From positions 1 through 64,000 of the forward strand of contig VGDL01000010.1 of the NCBI GenBank assembly GCA_016869735.1: DNA of 64,000 nt, read 5' to 3'. A model generated the notes under the pieces. It was given only the letters and a program-made list of their open reading frames with translations, searched no databases and was not told the DNA's origin. Each line of letters opens with the position of its first letter. Within the stretch, counting starts at the first letter, position 1. Shown here in pieces: positions 17,990 through 27,739 of the stretch. Source of the DNA: Alphaproteobacteria bacterium. Lineage in GTDB: Bacteria; Pseudomonadota; Alphaproteobacteria; Acetobacterales; Acetobacteraceae. Both the position numbers and the translations under genes were made by a program.

Positions 17990-19618
17990 ATGAAACTCGG
18001 CGCCGCCATTGCGGAAATCATGAAGCGTGAGGGGATTCAAATCCTCACTGGCTATCCCGTGAACCATCTGATCGAATATGCCGCGGATGCCGATATCCGC
18101 CCCATCATGGTGCGGCAGGAAAGAATCGGTCTGCATATGGCGGATGCCATTTCGCGCGTGACATCGGGCCGCACCATCGGCGCCTTCTGCATGCAGCATG
18201 GGCCGGGCGCCGAGAACGCCTATGGCGGAGTGGCGCAATGCTACGGCGAAAGCGTGCCCGTGCTGGTGCTGCCCATGGGATATCCGCGCCGCATCGCGCA
18301 TATTGACCCGAATTTCAATTCTTCCGTGCAAATGCGCGGCATCACCAAATCCGCTGAACCGATCATGAGCGCGGCTGAGGTACCAAATATTCTGCGCCGT
18401 GCTTTCGCGCGGCTGCGCAATGGCCGCGGTGGCCCGGTGCTGGTCGAAATCCCGACCGATATGTGGAATGAGGAAGTGCCGGAACCGCTGGCCTATCACC
18501 CGGTTGCCGCCACACGTTACGGTCCTGATCCGGTTGATCTGGAACGCGCAGCGGCGATGCTGGCGAAAGCGAAGCGCCCGGTGATTTATGCCGGCACTGG
18601 CGTGCATTGGGCCCGCGCCTGGCCGCAATTGCAGGCTTTGGTGGAGATGTTGGCGGCGCCGGTCACCACCAGCCTTGGCGGCAAGTCTGCCTTCCCGGAA
18701 GACCATCCGTTGGCGCTTGGTTCCGGTGGCCTCGCGATGCGGCGCGGCGTGCGGCATTTCCTGGATAATGCCGATGTGATCCTTGGCATTGGATGTTCCT
18801 TTACCGAAACAAACTTCGGCGTGAAAATGCCAAGCGGCAAGAAGATCATTCACGCGACGCTTGATCCTGACCATCTGGGCAAGGATATCCCGATTGATAT
18901 CGGCCTGGTCGGTGATGCGGGCCTGACCCTGGATGGGCTGATTGCCGATTTGGCGACGCGCATCAAAAAACCGCGCAGCCGAACCGCGGTTGCCAAGGAA
19001 ATTGCCGCGCTGGACAAGGATTGGCTGGCCGCCTGGGCGCATAAGACGGATAGCGATGCATCCCCGCTCAACCCCTATCGCGTGCTGCGCGATTTGTGGC
19101 GCACGGTGGATGTGGACAATACCATCATCACCCATGATGCCGGCAGCCCGCGCGATCAGCTTTCTCCCTTCTGGGTCAGCCGCAAGCCGCTGACTTACCT
19201 CGGCTGGGGCAAGACCACGCAGCTTGGCTATGGGCTGGGGCTGGCGATGGGCGCGAAGCTTGCCGCGCCTGATAAGCTTTGCATCAATGTCTGGGGCGAT
19301 GCGGCGATTGGCTTTACGGGGATGGATTTTGAAACCGCGGTGCGTGAGCGGATCCCCATTCTTTCAATCCTGCTAAATAATTTCTCGATGGCGATCGAAT
19401 TGAAGGTCATGCCGATCAGCACGAAGAAATATCGCTCGACCGATATTTCGGGCGATTACGCGGCGATGGCGCGGGCCTTTGGCGGCTATGGCGAAAGGGT
19501 GGAAAAGGTCGCGGATATCATCCCCGCGATCAAACGTGGCATTGAGCAGACGAAGAATGGCACGCCAGCGCTGCTGGAATTCATCACCTGCAAGGAAACC
19601 GAAGTCTCACGCCAATAG
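17990..19618 (+). CDS. thiamine diphosphate-dependent enzyme, acetolactate synthase-like
   Basis: A 542-residue cytosolic enzyme with the three ThDP domains. The N-domain catalytic Glu is in [13 protein letters not shown] near residue 45; the central domain runs from about 180 to 330; the C-domain carries the cofactor motif [16 protein letters not shown] ending in LLNN near 465. The usual GDG reads GDA here. Members decarboxylate or condense 2-keto acids or cleave 2-hydroxyacyl-CoA; I cannot choose among these. No acetolactate regulatory subunit is adjacent, so branched-chain synthesis is unlikely. It heads an operon with a sugar-type ABC importer, a hydroxyacid dehydrogenase and a crotonase. 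Confidence 0.85.
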   Translation: MKLGAAIAEIMKREGIQILTGYPVNHLIEYAADADIRPIMVRQERIGLHMADAISRVTSGRTIGAFCMQHGPGAENAYGGVAQCYGESVPVLVLPMGYPRRIAHIDPNFNSSVQMRGITKSAEPIMSAAEVPNILRRAFARLRNGRGGPVLVEIPTDMWNEEVPEPLAYHPVAATRYGPDPVDLERAAAMLAKAKRPVIYAGTGVHWARAWPQLQALVEMLAAPVTTSLGGKSAFPEDHPLALGSGGLAMRRGVRHFLDNADVILGIGCSFTETNFGVKMPSGKKIIHATLDPDHLGKDIPIDIGLVGDAGLTLDGLIADLATRIKKPRSRTAVAKEIAALDKDWLAAWAHKTDSDASPLNPYRVLRDLWRTVDVDNTIITHDAGSPRDQLSPFWVSRKPLTYLGWGKTTQLGYGLGLAMGAKLAAPDKLCINVWGDAAIGFTGMDFETAVRERIPILSILLNNFSMAIELKVMPISTKKYRSTDISGDYAAMARAFGGYGERVEKVADIIPAIKRGIEQTKNGTPALLEFITCKETEVSRQ

Positions 19619-19652
19619 AAGCGGAATACCGCGGGCCGGGAAGGAAAAGAGT

Positions 19653-20705
19653 ATGGCGACAGTTGATATACGCGAAGTGCGCAAGGCTTTCGGTTCCACG
19701 CAGATCCTGCATGGCGTGAGCGTGGATATTGAGGACGGGCAATTTGTGGTGCTGGTCGGGCCTTCCGGCTGCGGGAAATCCACCTTGCTCCGCATGTTGG
19801 CGGGGCTTGAGAATATCACGGGTGGCGAAATCGTGATCGGCGGCAAGGTGGTGAACAAGGTGCCACCAAAGGACCGCGATATTGCGATGGTTTTCCAAAA
19901 CTACGCGCTTTATCCGCACATGACCGTTTATCAGAACATGGCCTTTTCCATGAAGCTGGCGGGCGCGCCCAAGGAAGTGATGGACCAGGAAGTTCAGAAG
20001 GCTGCGCGCATTCTGGGCCTTGAGCAATTATTGCATCGCTTCCCGCGCCAGCTTTCGGGCGGACAGCGCCAGCGCGTTGCCATGGGGCGCGCCATTGTGC
20101 GCAACCCGCAAGTGTTCCTGTTCGATGAGCCGCTTTCCAACCTTGATGCGAAGCTTCGCGTTCAGATGCGCTCCGAAATCAAGGATTTGCATCAGCGCTT
20201 GAAGGTCACAACGGTTTACGTGACGCATGACCAGATCGAAGCCATGACCATGGCGGATAAGATCGTTGTCATGAATCACGGGCGGATCGAACAGGCCGGC
20301 GCCCCGCTGGAGCTTTATGACAGGCCGGCCAATCTTTTTGTGGCCGGGTTCATTGGATCACCCGCTATGAATATGCTGCCCGGGCGCATCAAGGATGGCA
20401 AATTCATCGATGGTGGCGGCACAAGCTGGCCCTTGCCACCTGTCCATGCCGGGCGTGAGGGGGCTGAGGTAGTTTATGGCATTCGGCCAGAACATCTCCG
20501 CCTTGACCCCAATGGCATTCAGGCCACGATTCAGGTCGTGGAGCCAACGGGTTCTGAAACCCAGGTAATTCTACGGATTGGCGAGATTTCTGTGATGGGC
20601 GCCTTCCGTGAACGTATCGCGGCAAATCACGGCGATATGCTTGCGGTTTCGCCCGAGCTTGACCTTGTGCATCTTTTTGACAAGGCAAGTGGTCAACGGA
20701 TTTAG
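19653..20705 (+). CDS. ABC transporter ATP-binding protein, UgpC/MalK type
   Basis: A 350-residue ATPase of carbohydrate-type importers. Walker A is [13 protein letters not shown] near residue 37; the [18 protein letters not shown]-loop region, signature [14 protein letters not shown], Walker [17 protein letters not shown] and [13 protein letters not shown] switch are textbook for this class. The C-terminal TOBE/OB region includes [14 protein letters not shown] and [11 protein letters not shown]. The start at 19653 follows AAGGAAAAG; earlier in-frame starts lie inside the ThDP gene. It lies in one operon with the ThDP enzyme upstream and the binding protein downstream. Confidence 0.95.
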   Translation: MATVDIREVRKAFGSTQILHGVSVDIEDGQFVVLVGPSGCGKSTLLRMLAGLENITGGEIVIGGKVVNKVPPKDRDIAMVFQNYALYPHMTVYQNMAFSMKLAGAPKEVMDQEVQKAARILGLEQLLHRFPRQLSGGQRQRVAMGRAIVRNPQVFLFDEPLSNLDAKLRVQMRSEIKDLHQRLKVTTVYVTHDQIEAMTMADKIVVMNHGRIEQAGAPLELYDRPANLFVAGFIGSPAMNMLPGRIKDGKFIDGGGTSWPLPPVHAGREGAEVVYGIRPEHLRLDPNGIQATIQVVEPTGSETQVILRIGEISVMGAFRERIAANHGDMLAVSPELDLVHLFDKASGQRI

Positions 20706-20738
20706 TTTCGTTTCAACACAACATCAGGGAGTAGAAAC

Positions 20739-22082
20739 ATGGCAAATATCATAACACGCCGCAGCGTTCTGGGTGCCGGTGTCGGTATGGCGGCACTCGC
20801 CGCCGGCGGTGAGGCATTGGCGCAAAGCCAGGTGCGTGGTGACAGCAGCGTCGCTGCGCCGCGGCTTGCGATTGAAAATAGCGCAACGCTGCGCATTTTG
20901 CGCCCGGTGCGCTTCGTGCAACCCGATGAGGAAGTGTTCCGTGCTTCCGCCGCGCGCTTCACGCAGCGGACAGGGGTGCAGGTGCGCGTGGATTTTGTGG
21001 GTTGGGAAGATATCAACCAGCAAACCGCCGTCACCGCCAATACCGGCGCTGGCCCCGATTGCATCATCGGCTTTGGTGATTCACCACATATCTATGCCGA
21101 CAAACTGGTTGAGGTTTCAGATATTGCTGAATATCTTGGCAAGAAATATGGCGGCTGGATGTTTGTCGGCGAAAAGCTCGGCAAGCGGCATGGCACCAAC
21201 AACTGGATCGGCCTGCCCTTTGGTGGCACCGCCGGGCCGCTGGTTTGGCGCAAATCGGCGGTGAAGGAAGCGGGTTATGATAAGCCGCCTTCAGATCTGC
21301 CGGGCTTCCTTGAAATGTGCAAACGCTTGCGCCGCATCAACAAGCCTTCCGGCTTCGCGCTTGGCAATGCCGTGGGTGATGGCAATGGTTTCGCCAATTG
21401 GCTGATGTGGAGCCATGGCGCTTCCATCACCAATGAAAGCGGCGGTGTTTCAGTGAATAGTCCGCAAACGCTGGCGGCGCTGAATTACCTCAAGGAACTC
21501 TACCCGACCTTCGTTGATGGTGGCACGATTTCCTGGGGCGATATCAGCAACAACCAGGCTTACGCGGCCAATACCTGCTGGGTGACTTCCAATGGCGTGT
21601 CGCTTTACTTCGCGCTGAAGAACGACCCCGCGACGCGCGCCATTGCAGAAGATACCGAACATTCCGTCATGCCGCTGGGCGTTGCCAATAGCTGGCCAAG
21701 CGCGCCGCTGACGCTGAATGCCATGGTGTTCAAGCATAGCCGCTTCCCGAATGCGGCTAAGGCTTTCCTGACGTTCATGATGGAACAGGAACAATATGAA
21801 CCCTGGCTGAATGCCAATCTTGGCTATTGGGCGCATCCGCTGAACGCCTATCGCGCTTCTGCGGTTTGGACCAGCGATCCGAAGATCACGCTTTTCCGCG
21901 ATTCCATGAATAACCAATTCTGGAATGGCTATAAGGGTCCGATTTCGGAAGCCTCTGGCCAGGCAAATGCGGAATATGTGCTGGTGCAGATGTTCGCATC
22001 CGTCGCTGCCGGCCAAGCCACGCCCGATGCGGCGATGCGCGAAGCTGAACGCCGGGCGCGCCGTATCTTCCGCCGCGGTTGA
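20739..22082 (+). CDS. ABC transporter substrate-binding protein, carbohydrate type
   Basis: A 447-residue periplasmic protein of the extracellular solute-binding family 1. The N-terminus TRRSVLGAGVGMAALAAGG followed by ALAQS is a convincing twin-arginine signal with AxA cleavage. The mature part starts with FRASAARFTQRTGVQVRVDFVGW and contains GPDCIIGFGDSPH. A ribosome site AGGGAG precedes ATG 20739. It lies between the ATPase gene and two permease genes. The strong hairpin right after its stop probably raises its transcript level relative to the permeases. The ligand is unknown; sugar acids or polyols would fit the neighbouring enzymes. Confidence 0.92.
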   Translation: MANIITRRSVLGAGVGMAALAAGGEALAQSQVRGDSSVAAPRLAIENSATLRILRPVRFVQPDEEVFRASAARFTQRTGVQVRVDFVGWEDINQQTAVTANTGAGPDCIIGFGDSPHIYADKLVEVSDIAEYLGKKYGGWMFVGEKLGKRHGTNNWIGLPFGGTAGPLVWRKSAVKEAGYDKPPSDLPGFLEMCKRLRRINKPSGFALGNAVGDGNGFANWLMWSHGASITNESGGVSVNSPQTLAALNYLKELYPTFVDGGTISWGDISNNQAYAANTCWVTSNGVSLYFALKNDPATRAIAEDTEHSVMPLGVANSWPSAPLTLNAMVFKHSRFPNAAKAFLTFMMEQEQYEPWLNANLGYWAHPLNAYRASAVWTSDPKITLFRDSMNNQFWNGYKGPISEASGQANAEYVLVQMFASVAAGQATPDAAMREAERRARRIFRRG

Positions 22083-22091
22083 ACCAAACAA

Positions 22092-22118
22092 GGGCGGCCT
22101 TCAATGTAAAGGCCGCCC
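22092..22118 (+). other. intercistronic hairpin after the binding-protein gene
   Basis: GGGCGGCCTT and AAGGCCGCCC make a perfect 10-base stem with a 7-base loop, 9 bases after the binding-protein stop and before the first permease gene. No T-run follows. Comparable structures in ABC importer operons protect the binding-protein message and lower permease expression; that role is inferred here. Confidence 0.6.
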
Positions 22119-22136
22119 CCTGCCGGAGCCCAAGTA

Positions 22137-23087
22137 ATGTCCAGCACAACTACCGGATGGGTCAGGCCCAAGATCGAGCAAAACTGGCTGACCAGGCTGC
22201 TTGATTGGAAGCCCTTTCTTATCATCATTTGCCTGCTGCCCGCCCTTGGGTTGCTTGCGGTATTCCTGACCTATCCCTTGGGGCTTGGTATCTGGCTTGC
22301 CTTTACGGACACAACCATCGGGCGCAGTGGGCGTTGGGTTGGGCTCGAAAACTTCGAATTCATGTTCGAGGATCCGATTTTCTGGAATGCCGTTTTCTAC
22401 AGTGTTTTTTACACAAGTGTCGCCACGATCGGGAAGTTTGGGCTTGGTCTGTGGCTGGCGCTTTTGCTGAATAATCACCTGCCGTTCAAATCCCTGCTGC
22501 GCGCCATCATCCTGCTGCCCTGGATCGTGCCCACAGTGCTGACAGCGGTTGCCTTTTGGTGGATCTACAATCCGCAATTTTCCGTTATTTCCTGGATGCT
22601 GATCGAACTTGGCCTACGAGACACCAATGTGGATTTCATCAATACTGCCTGGCCCGCGCGCTGGTCACTGATTGCCGCCAATATTTGGCGCGGTATTCCC
22701 TTTGTCGCGATTTCGCTGCTGGCGGGTCTGCAGACCATTTCGCCATCGCTTTATGAGGCCGCGCTTTTGGATGGCTCCACCGCCTGGCAGCGTTTTCGCT
22801 ACATCACCTTTCCGATGCTGCTGCCGATCCTGGCGATTGTGATGACCTTCAGCATCATCTTCACCTTCACCGATTTCCAGCTTGTCTATGCCATCACGCG
22901 TGGTGGGCCGGTAAATTCAACGCATCTGCTGGCGACCCTTGCGTTTCAGCGCGGCATCCCAGGTGGGCAATTGGGCGAAGGGGCGGCGATTGCCGTTTCC
23001 ATGATTCCCTTCCTCGTTTTCGCGACACTGTTTAGCTACTTCGCCCTGGCGCGGCGGAAATGGCAGCAGGGTGAGAGCAATGACTGA
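22137..23087 (+). CDS. ABC transporter permease, sugar type (UgpA/MalF-like)
   Basis: A 316-residue inner-membrane permease with about six hydrophobic segments beginning near residue 27 (FLIIICLLPALGLLAVFLTY). The EAA loop reads YEAALLDGSTAWQRFRYITFPML near residue 205, the contact point for the ATPase. The family pattern WIVPTVLTAVAFWWIYNP is also present. It pairs with the following permease gene, 18 bases downstream, to form the membrane channel of the operon's importer. Confidence 0.93.
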   Translation: MSSTTTGWVRPKIEQNWLTRLLDWKPFLIIICLLPALGLLAVFLTYPLGLGIWLAFTDTTIGRSGRWVGLENFEFMFEDPIFWNAVFYSVFYTSVATIGKFGLGLWLALLLNNHLPFKSLLRAIILLPWIVPTVLTAVAFWWIYNPQFSVISWMLIELGLRDTNVDFINTAWPARWSLIAANIWRGIPFVAISLLAGLQTISPSLYEAALLDGSTAWQRFRYITFPMLLPILAIVMTFSIIFTFTDFQLVYAITRGGPVNSTHLLATLAFQRGIPGGQLGEGAAIAVSMIPFLVFATLFSYFALARRKWQQGESND

Positions 23088-23105
23088 CGCCGGGAGCAAC
23101 GAATA

Positions 23106-24008
23106 ATGAGCGCCACAACAGAAGCCGAAGAAACCCAGGCAAGTGCTGCCCCGCCATCGGAAGCCATGGCCTGGGACAGCAAGGCGCGGCGGATGGTCAC
23201 CATCTATCTGCCATTGGCTTGCTTTCTGATCATCCTGCTATTTCCGTTTTACTGGATGACGATCACGGCCTTCAAACCGAATGCTGAACTTTACGATTAC
23301 AAGACGCATAATCCCTTCTGGATTACGTCCCCCACGCTGGATCACATTCGGTTGCTGCTTTTCAATACGTCTTATCCAAAATGGCTCATGACGACGATGA
23401 TGGTGGCGATCGGGTCAACCATCCTCTCACTCGTCAGCTCAACCCTTGCGGCCTATGCCATCCAGCGCTTGCGCTTTACGGGCAGCCAATATGTCGGGCT
23501 TGGGATTTACCTTGCCTATCTTGTGCCGCCTTCCATTCTGTTCATTCCGCTGGCGACCATGGTGTTTCAACTGGGGCTGTTTGATACGCCCTTTGCGCTG
23601 ATCCTGGTCTATCCGACCTTCCTTGTGCCTTTCTGCACCTGGTTGCTGATTGGCTATTTCAAATCCATTCCTTATGAGCTTGAAGAATGCGCGCTGATTG
23701 ATGGTGCGACGCGGCTGCAAATCCTGCGGCAGATTACCTTGCCCTTGGCCGTGCCGGGGCTGATCAGCGCGGGCATATTCTCCTTCACGCTGTCCTGGAA
23801 TGAATTCATCTATGCGCTCGCTTTCATCCAATCGAGCGAGAACAAGACTGTTCCTGTGGCCATTCTGACCGAATTGGTCACGGGCGATGTCTATCAATGG
23901 GGTGCGCTGATGGCGGGTTCGCTTCTGGGATCACTCCCGGTTGCGATCTTCTATTCGTTCTTTGTGGATTACTATGTTTCCTCCCTGACCGGCGCGGTCA
24001 AGGAATGA
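23106..24008 (+). CDS. ABC transporter permease, sugar type (UgpE/MalG-like)
   Basis: A 300-residue permease, the second channel subunit. After a polar N-terminal 30 residues the first membrane segment is LACFLIILLFPFYWMTITAFK. The EAA loop is YELEECALIDGATRLQILRQITLPLA near residue 195, and the C-terminus has SFTLSWNEFIYALAF and FFVDYYVSSLTGAVKE, typical of MalG/UgpE proteins. The hydroxyacid dehydrogenase gene follows after 19 bases on the same transcript. Confidence 0.93.
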   Translation: MSATTEAEETQASAAPPSEAMAWDSKARRMVTIYLPLACFLIILLFPFYWMTITAFKPNAELYDYKTHNPFWITSPTLDHIRLLLFNTSYPKWLMTTMMVAIGSTILSLVSSTLAAYAIQRLRFTGSQYVGLGIYLAYLVPPSILFIPLATMVFQLGLFDTPFALILVYPTFLVPFCTWLLIGYFKSIPYELEECALIDGATRLQILRQITLPLAVPGLISAGIFSFTLSWNEFIYALAFIQSSENKTVPVAILTELVTGDVYQWGALMAGSLLGSLPVAIFYSFFVDYYVSSLTGAVKE

Positions 24009-24027
24009 TCTGAAAAGGACTGATCAC

Positions 24028-25071
24028 ATGGCAAAATTCACCATCCTGACGCCCGCGGCGGCGTCCTTCACCACCACCGGCGGCGGCTATGATTATGAGC
24101 TTGAAGCGCTGGAAGGCATGGGTATTGAAATCATTGAATGCCAGCCGACGGAGAAGGATTTCATTGCCAAGGCCGGCCAGGCGGATGCGGTTTACGCGAA
24201 GGGCATGCAATTCAATGCCAAGATGATCAAGGCGCTGAAGAAGTGCCGCATCATCGCGCTTGGGTCCGTCGGCGTTGATTATGTGGATGTGGCGGCGGCC
24301 ACCGCGCATGGCATTCCGGTCACGAATTGCCCAGATACCTTCATCGAAGAAGTTGCCGATCACGCCATGATGTTGCTGCTCGCCACGCATCGGCGCTGCA
24401 TCGAACAGGACCGCATGGTGCGTGAAGGCCGTTGGGGGGAAGGCCGCCCGCAATTGCTGCAAATCCCGCGCCTGATGGGCCAGACGCTTGGCTTCATAGG
24501 CTTTGGTCGTGTGGCGCGCGCCACCGCAATTCGCGCCCGCGCTTTCGGGCTGCATATGAAGGCCTTTGATCCCTTCGTGGAAGAACTGACGATGTCCGCG
24601 CTTGGCGTGGAGCCCGCGAGCCTTTCTGATCTGCTCGCCACGTCCGATTTCGTTTCCATGCATTTGCCGGATACGCCTGAAACGCGCGGCTTCTTAAAGG
24701 AAAAGCACTTCAAGCAGATGAAGAAGAATGCGCTTTTCATCACCACAGGCCGCGGCCCGACAGTGGAAGAAGCCGGGCTGATCAAGGCGCTGCAAAAGGG
24801 CTGGATCGCGGGTGCCGGCATTGATGTGTTCGAAATTGAACCCACCAAGCCCGATAATCCGCTGCACAAGATGCAGAATGTGATCCTGTCGCCGCATAAT
24901 GCCTCGGCCTCAGCGCGGTTTGATCCGGCGCGCAAGCGTCGCGTGGGGCAGAATATCTCCCTGGTATTGTCAGGGCGTTGGCCGCTGTCTTGCGTCAATC
25001 CAACCGTGCTCGCGGGCACAAGCCTGAAGCGTTGGCAGCCCTATTCCATGGAACGCGGGCCGAATTCGTAA
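24028..25071 (+). CDS. D-2-hydroxyacid dehydrogenase family protein
   Basis: A 347-residue NAD-dependent dehydrogenase of the D-3-phosphoglycerate dehydrogenase/CtBP superfamily. The Rossmann motif is LGFIGFGRVARATA near residue 155. The catalytic triad positions are visible: Arg in ITTGRGPTVEEAGL, Glu in VFEIEPTKP, His in LSPHNASAS. There is no ACT or ASB regulatory domain, so it is not a serine-pathway SerA. A role in oxidising or reducing an intermediate made by the ThDP enzyme or imported by the ABC system is inferred. A crotonase gene follows after 19 bases. Confidence 0.88.
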   Translation: MAKFTILTPAAASFTTTGGGYDYELEALEGMGIEIIECQPTEKDFIAKAGQADAVYAKGMQFNAKMIKALKKCRIIALGSVGVDYVDVAAATAHGIPVTNCPDTFIEEVADHAMMLLLATHRRCIEQDRMVREGRWGEGRPQLLQIPRLMGQTLGFIGFGRVARATAIRARAFGLHMKAFDPFVEELTMSALGVEPASLSDLLATSDFVSMHLPDTPETRGFLKEKHFKQMKKNALFITTGRGPTVEEAGLIKALQKGWIAGAGIDVFEIEPTKPDNPLHKMQNVILSPHNASASARFDPARKRRVGQNISLVLSGRWPLSCVNPTVLAGTSLKRWQPYSMERGPNS

Positions 25072-25090
25072 CAGCACGAAGGCGCATCAC

Positions 25091-25888
25091 ATGTCTGAAA
25101 CCGAAAACCCCGTTCTGCTCATACGGGAAGGGCCAGTGGTGCGCCTTACCCTCAATCGGCCACATCGGCGCAATGCCATGTCGGCGGCGATGGGGGTTGC
25201 CCTGGATGTGGCGCTTGATGCGCTCGAGAAAGATACCACCGCCCGCATCGTGATTTTCTCCGGTGCTGGTGGGCATTTCTGTGCGGGGCTTGATTTGACG
25301 GAAGTGGGTTCTCAGGGCACGGAAGCGGAACGTCTGGCCGCCGCGCAGCAACGCAATCACGCAACCGGCCATCGCTTTATCAGGCTCTGCAACCTGCCGC
25401 AGGTGGTGATTGCGGCCGTGCAGGGCTCGGCCCATGCGGGCGGGCTTGGGTGGGTTTGCGCGTCGGATATCGCGATCGCCACCGCCGATGCGCGCTTTGC
25501 CGCGCCGGAGGCCAAGCGCGGCCTGGTGCCGGCGCAAATCCTGCCCTGGATGGTGCGCCGCATGGGCCGCAGCAATGCCGCGCGCATGGTGCTGCAAGGG
25601 CATGTGATTGATGCGCCCGAAGCCGCGCGTATTGGCTTGGTGCATCAATTGGTTGCCGATGCGCCCGCCTTGGATGCTGCGGTCGCTTCGGTGATTGCGG
25701 ATTGCCGACAGGGCGCGCCGCGTGCGCTCGCCGAGACCAAGAAGCTGATCGCAGCCCTCGGCCCGCTCTCGCCCGATGGCTATGCGGAAGCGGGCGCGCT
25801 CGCCTTCGCGCGTTGTGCCTCGGGCGATGAGGCGCGAGAGGGCATCGCCGCCTTCAAGGAAAAGCGCCCCCCTGCCTGGGCGTCCTGA
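25091..25888 (+). CDS. enoyl-CoA hydratase/isomerase family protein
   Basis: A 265-residue crotonase-fold enzyme acting on acyl-CoA thioesters. The first oxyanion-hole segment is GGHFCAGLDLTEV near residue 58 and the second is VQGSAHAGGLGWVCASDIAIA near 112. PEAKRGLVPAQILPW supplies one conserved acidic residue. The exact reaction (hydration, isomerisation, hydrolysis) cannot be told. It is the last gene of the ThDP/ABC operon, and its 3' end overlaps the convergent MFS gene by 35 bases. Confidence 0.9.
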   Translation: MSETENPVLLIREGPVVRLTLNRPHRRNAMSAAMGVALDVALDALEKDTTARIVIFSGAGGHFCAGLDLTEVGSQGTEAERLAAAQQRNHATGHRFIRLCNLPQVVIAAVQGSAHAGGLGWVCASDIAIATADARFAAPEAKRGLVPAQILPWMVRRMGRSNAARMVLQGHVIDAPEAARIGLVHQLVADAPALDAAVASVIADCRQGAPRALAETKKLIAALGPLSPDGYAEAGALAFARCASGDEAREGIAAFKEKRPPAWAS

Positions 25889-27074
25889 GCCCCAATCCGA
25901 CCAGCGCTGAGACCAGCAAAAGCTGCGCTGCCATCAGGATTTGCGGCAAGGTCCAACTTCCGGTGAAGCTGACCAGCGTCGCAAAAATCGACGGCCCCGC
26001 GACATAGCCGAGAAAGACGAAAATTGTCGAACCCGCGGTCGCATCCGCGACCTTACCGGGTGGCGCAAGCCGCGCGACCTCGGCCAATGAAATGCCGTTC
26101 CAGGAAGCGCCGAAAAAACCTGTCAGCGCGCATATCAGCGCGAGGGGCCAGAAACCGGCATCTGCGGGCAGCAGGGCCAAGGCAAGGATAGCGCCGCCCG
26201 CGACAAAGCCCTGCGCCACCAGATTGGCGAGTGCATTGCCGGTGCTGTCCGCGACCCAGCCCAGCAGAATGCGCGCCACCACGCCGGCGAATTGCATGGC
26301 GGCAAAAACACTGCCGGCCAGCACCAGATCAAAGCCGCGCTTTTCAACAAGCCAGGTCACGGTGAAGGAAAACAGGCAGCCCTGGCAAATCGCGAAGGAA
26401 ACAGAAAGCGCCGTCACGCGCTTCAGTACCGGATTCTGTTTGAAGGTGGACAAGGGGGCGCTGATGGCGCGCGGCGAGAATATGTCGAACAAGCGAAGCG
26501 GCTGCGCGCGATTGCGCTCCGCATCAAAGGCAGGGCGCAGCGGCTGGATCACCAGGATAGCGGCAACGCCAACACCAAAGGCCAGCATCAACGCTGCCGG
26601 CCAGCCATAGGCGAGTGCGACGGGTGCTGCGATCAGCCCGGCCAAGGCGCCACCGGCCGGCGCGCCGGCCTGTTTGATGGAAAAGATCAGCGAACGATGC
26701 GCGGGCGGCGCGGTTGCGGCCAGCATGCGGCTGCCCGCGGGCGGTGTTGGCCCATAGCCGAGGCCGAGCATGAAGGCCGCGAGGAATATCGCCCAAGCCT
26801 GCCCAAGGCCTGCCACCAGCAGCGCCGTCACTGCCATGGCCGTGCCCAATTGCAGCATCCGCACCGGGCCCATGCGCGACAGGAAAACCGCGCTAATCGT
26901 CAAGTAAAGCACGGTGGCAAGCGCCGTCAGGGAAGAAAGATTGCCAATCCGCTCCGGCGCCAGCCCTGTACTGGCCATCATGAGTGGTGCGATCACCGGC
27001 AAGCTTTGGCCCATGAAGGAAGCGACCAATTGCATCAGCATGGTGGCGCCAAGGGCGGCTAGCCAGTGTTTCAT
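25854..27074 (-). CDS. MFS transporter
   Basis: A 406-residue inner-membrane carrier with about twelve hydrophobic segments. The loop after helix 2 (LSRMGPVRML) and the GLGYGPTPPAGSRML segment resemble cyanate/nitrate-type and oxalate-type MFS proteins. The ATG at 27074 is chosen because it starts the first membrane helix; an upstream in-frame extension of 35 residues is polar and unlikely. The 3' end overlaps the crotonase gene by 35 bases on the opposite strand. It is divergent from the UPF0114 gene. Substrate unknown. Confidence 0.88.
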   Translation of the reverse strand: MKHWLAALGATMLMQLVASFMGQSLPVIAPLMMASTGLAPERIGNLSSLTALATVLYLTISAVFLSRMGPVRMLQLGTAMAVTALLVAGLGQAWAIFLAAFMLGLGYGPTPPAGSRMLAATAPPAHRSLIFSIKQAGAPAGGALAGLIAAPVALAYGWPAALMLAFGVGVAAILVIQPLRPAFDAERNRAQPLRLFDIFSPRAISAPLSTFKQNPVLKRVTALSVSFAICQGCLFSFTVTWLVEKRGFDLVLAGSVFAAMQFAGVVARILLGWVADSTGNALANLVAQGFVAGGAILALALLPADAGFWPLALICALTGFFGASWNGISLAEVARLAPPGKVADATAGSTIFVFLGYVAGPSIFATLVSFTGSWTLPQILMAAQLLLVSALVGLGLRTPRQGGAFP

Positions 27075-27181
27075 GGCACCATCTTGCCTGCTCCCATGCC
27101 GCCCGGCCAGGGGCGCCCTGCTGACATTTTCATAATCTAAGCCTATGTCACCGGGGCACTTCAACCCAGCCGAGGACAATC

Positions 27182-27739
27182 ATGGCCCATCCTGACGAAT
27201 TAAAGCCGCTTCGCCCCCTGGCCGCGCTGATCTTTGGTTCACGCTGGCTGCAATTGCCGCTCTATCTTGGGCTGATCGTGGCGCAATGCGTCTATGTCTA
27301 CAAATTCCTTAAGGAATTGATCCATCTGGTGGTGGATGCCGCGACCTTCACCGAACAGCAGATTATGCTGATCGTCCTTGGCCTTATTGATGTGGTGATG
27401 ATTGCCAATCTGCTGGTCATGGTGATTGTTGGCGGGTTCGAGACCTTTGTTTCGCGCCTGAACCTTGCCGGGCATCCGGATCAGCCGGAATGGCTGAGCC
27501 ATGTGAATGCCAGCGTCCTCAAGATCAAATTGGCTATGGCGATTGTGGGCATATCCTCGATCCATTTGCTGCGGACCTTTATTGAGGCCGGGAACCTTGG
27601 TTCGCCCCAAGCGGCCTTCACCGAAACGGGCATCATGTGGCAGACCATTATCCACACCATCTTCATCCTCTCGGCGATCGGCATTGCGCTGGTGGACCGC
27701 CTGTCCACCGTGCCGACTGGCGTGAAATCTGGCCATTGA
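27182..27739 (+). CDS. UPF0114/YqhA family membrane protein
   Basis: A 185-residue protein with four hydrophobic segments, near residues 22-42, 62-87, 110-130 and 150-170. FGSRWLQLPLYLGLIVAQCVYVYKF and KIKLAMAIVGISSIHLLRTF are the family blocks (TIGR00645). No activity is established for this widespread family. It lies about 107 bases from the divergent MFS gene and 125 bases before the TRAP binding-protein gene, with which it may share a transcript. Confidence 0.9.
   Translation: MAHPDELKPLRPLAALIFGSRWLQLPLYLGLIVAQCVYVYKFLKELIHLVVDAATFTEQQIMLIVLGLIDVVMIANLLVMVIVGGFETFVSRLNLAGHPDQPEWLSHVNASVLKIKLAMAIVGISSIHLLRTFIEAGNLGSPQAAFTETGIMWQTIIHTIFILSAIGIALVDRLSTVPTGVKSGH

Noticed and set aside
17990-19618. 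Acetolactate synthase of branched-chain amino acid synthesis
   Set aside because: No small regulatory subunit or ilv gene is nearby, the cofactor motif is atypical, and the context is a transporter-linked catabolic operon.
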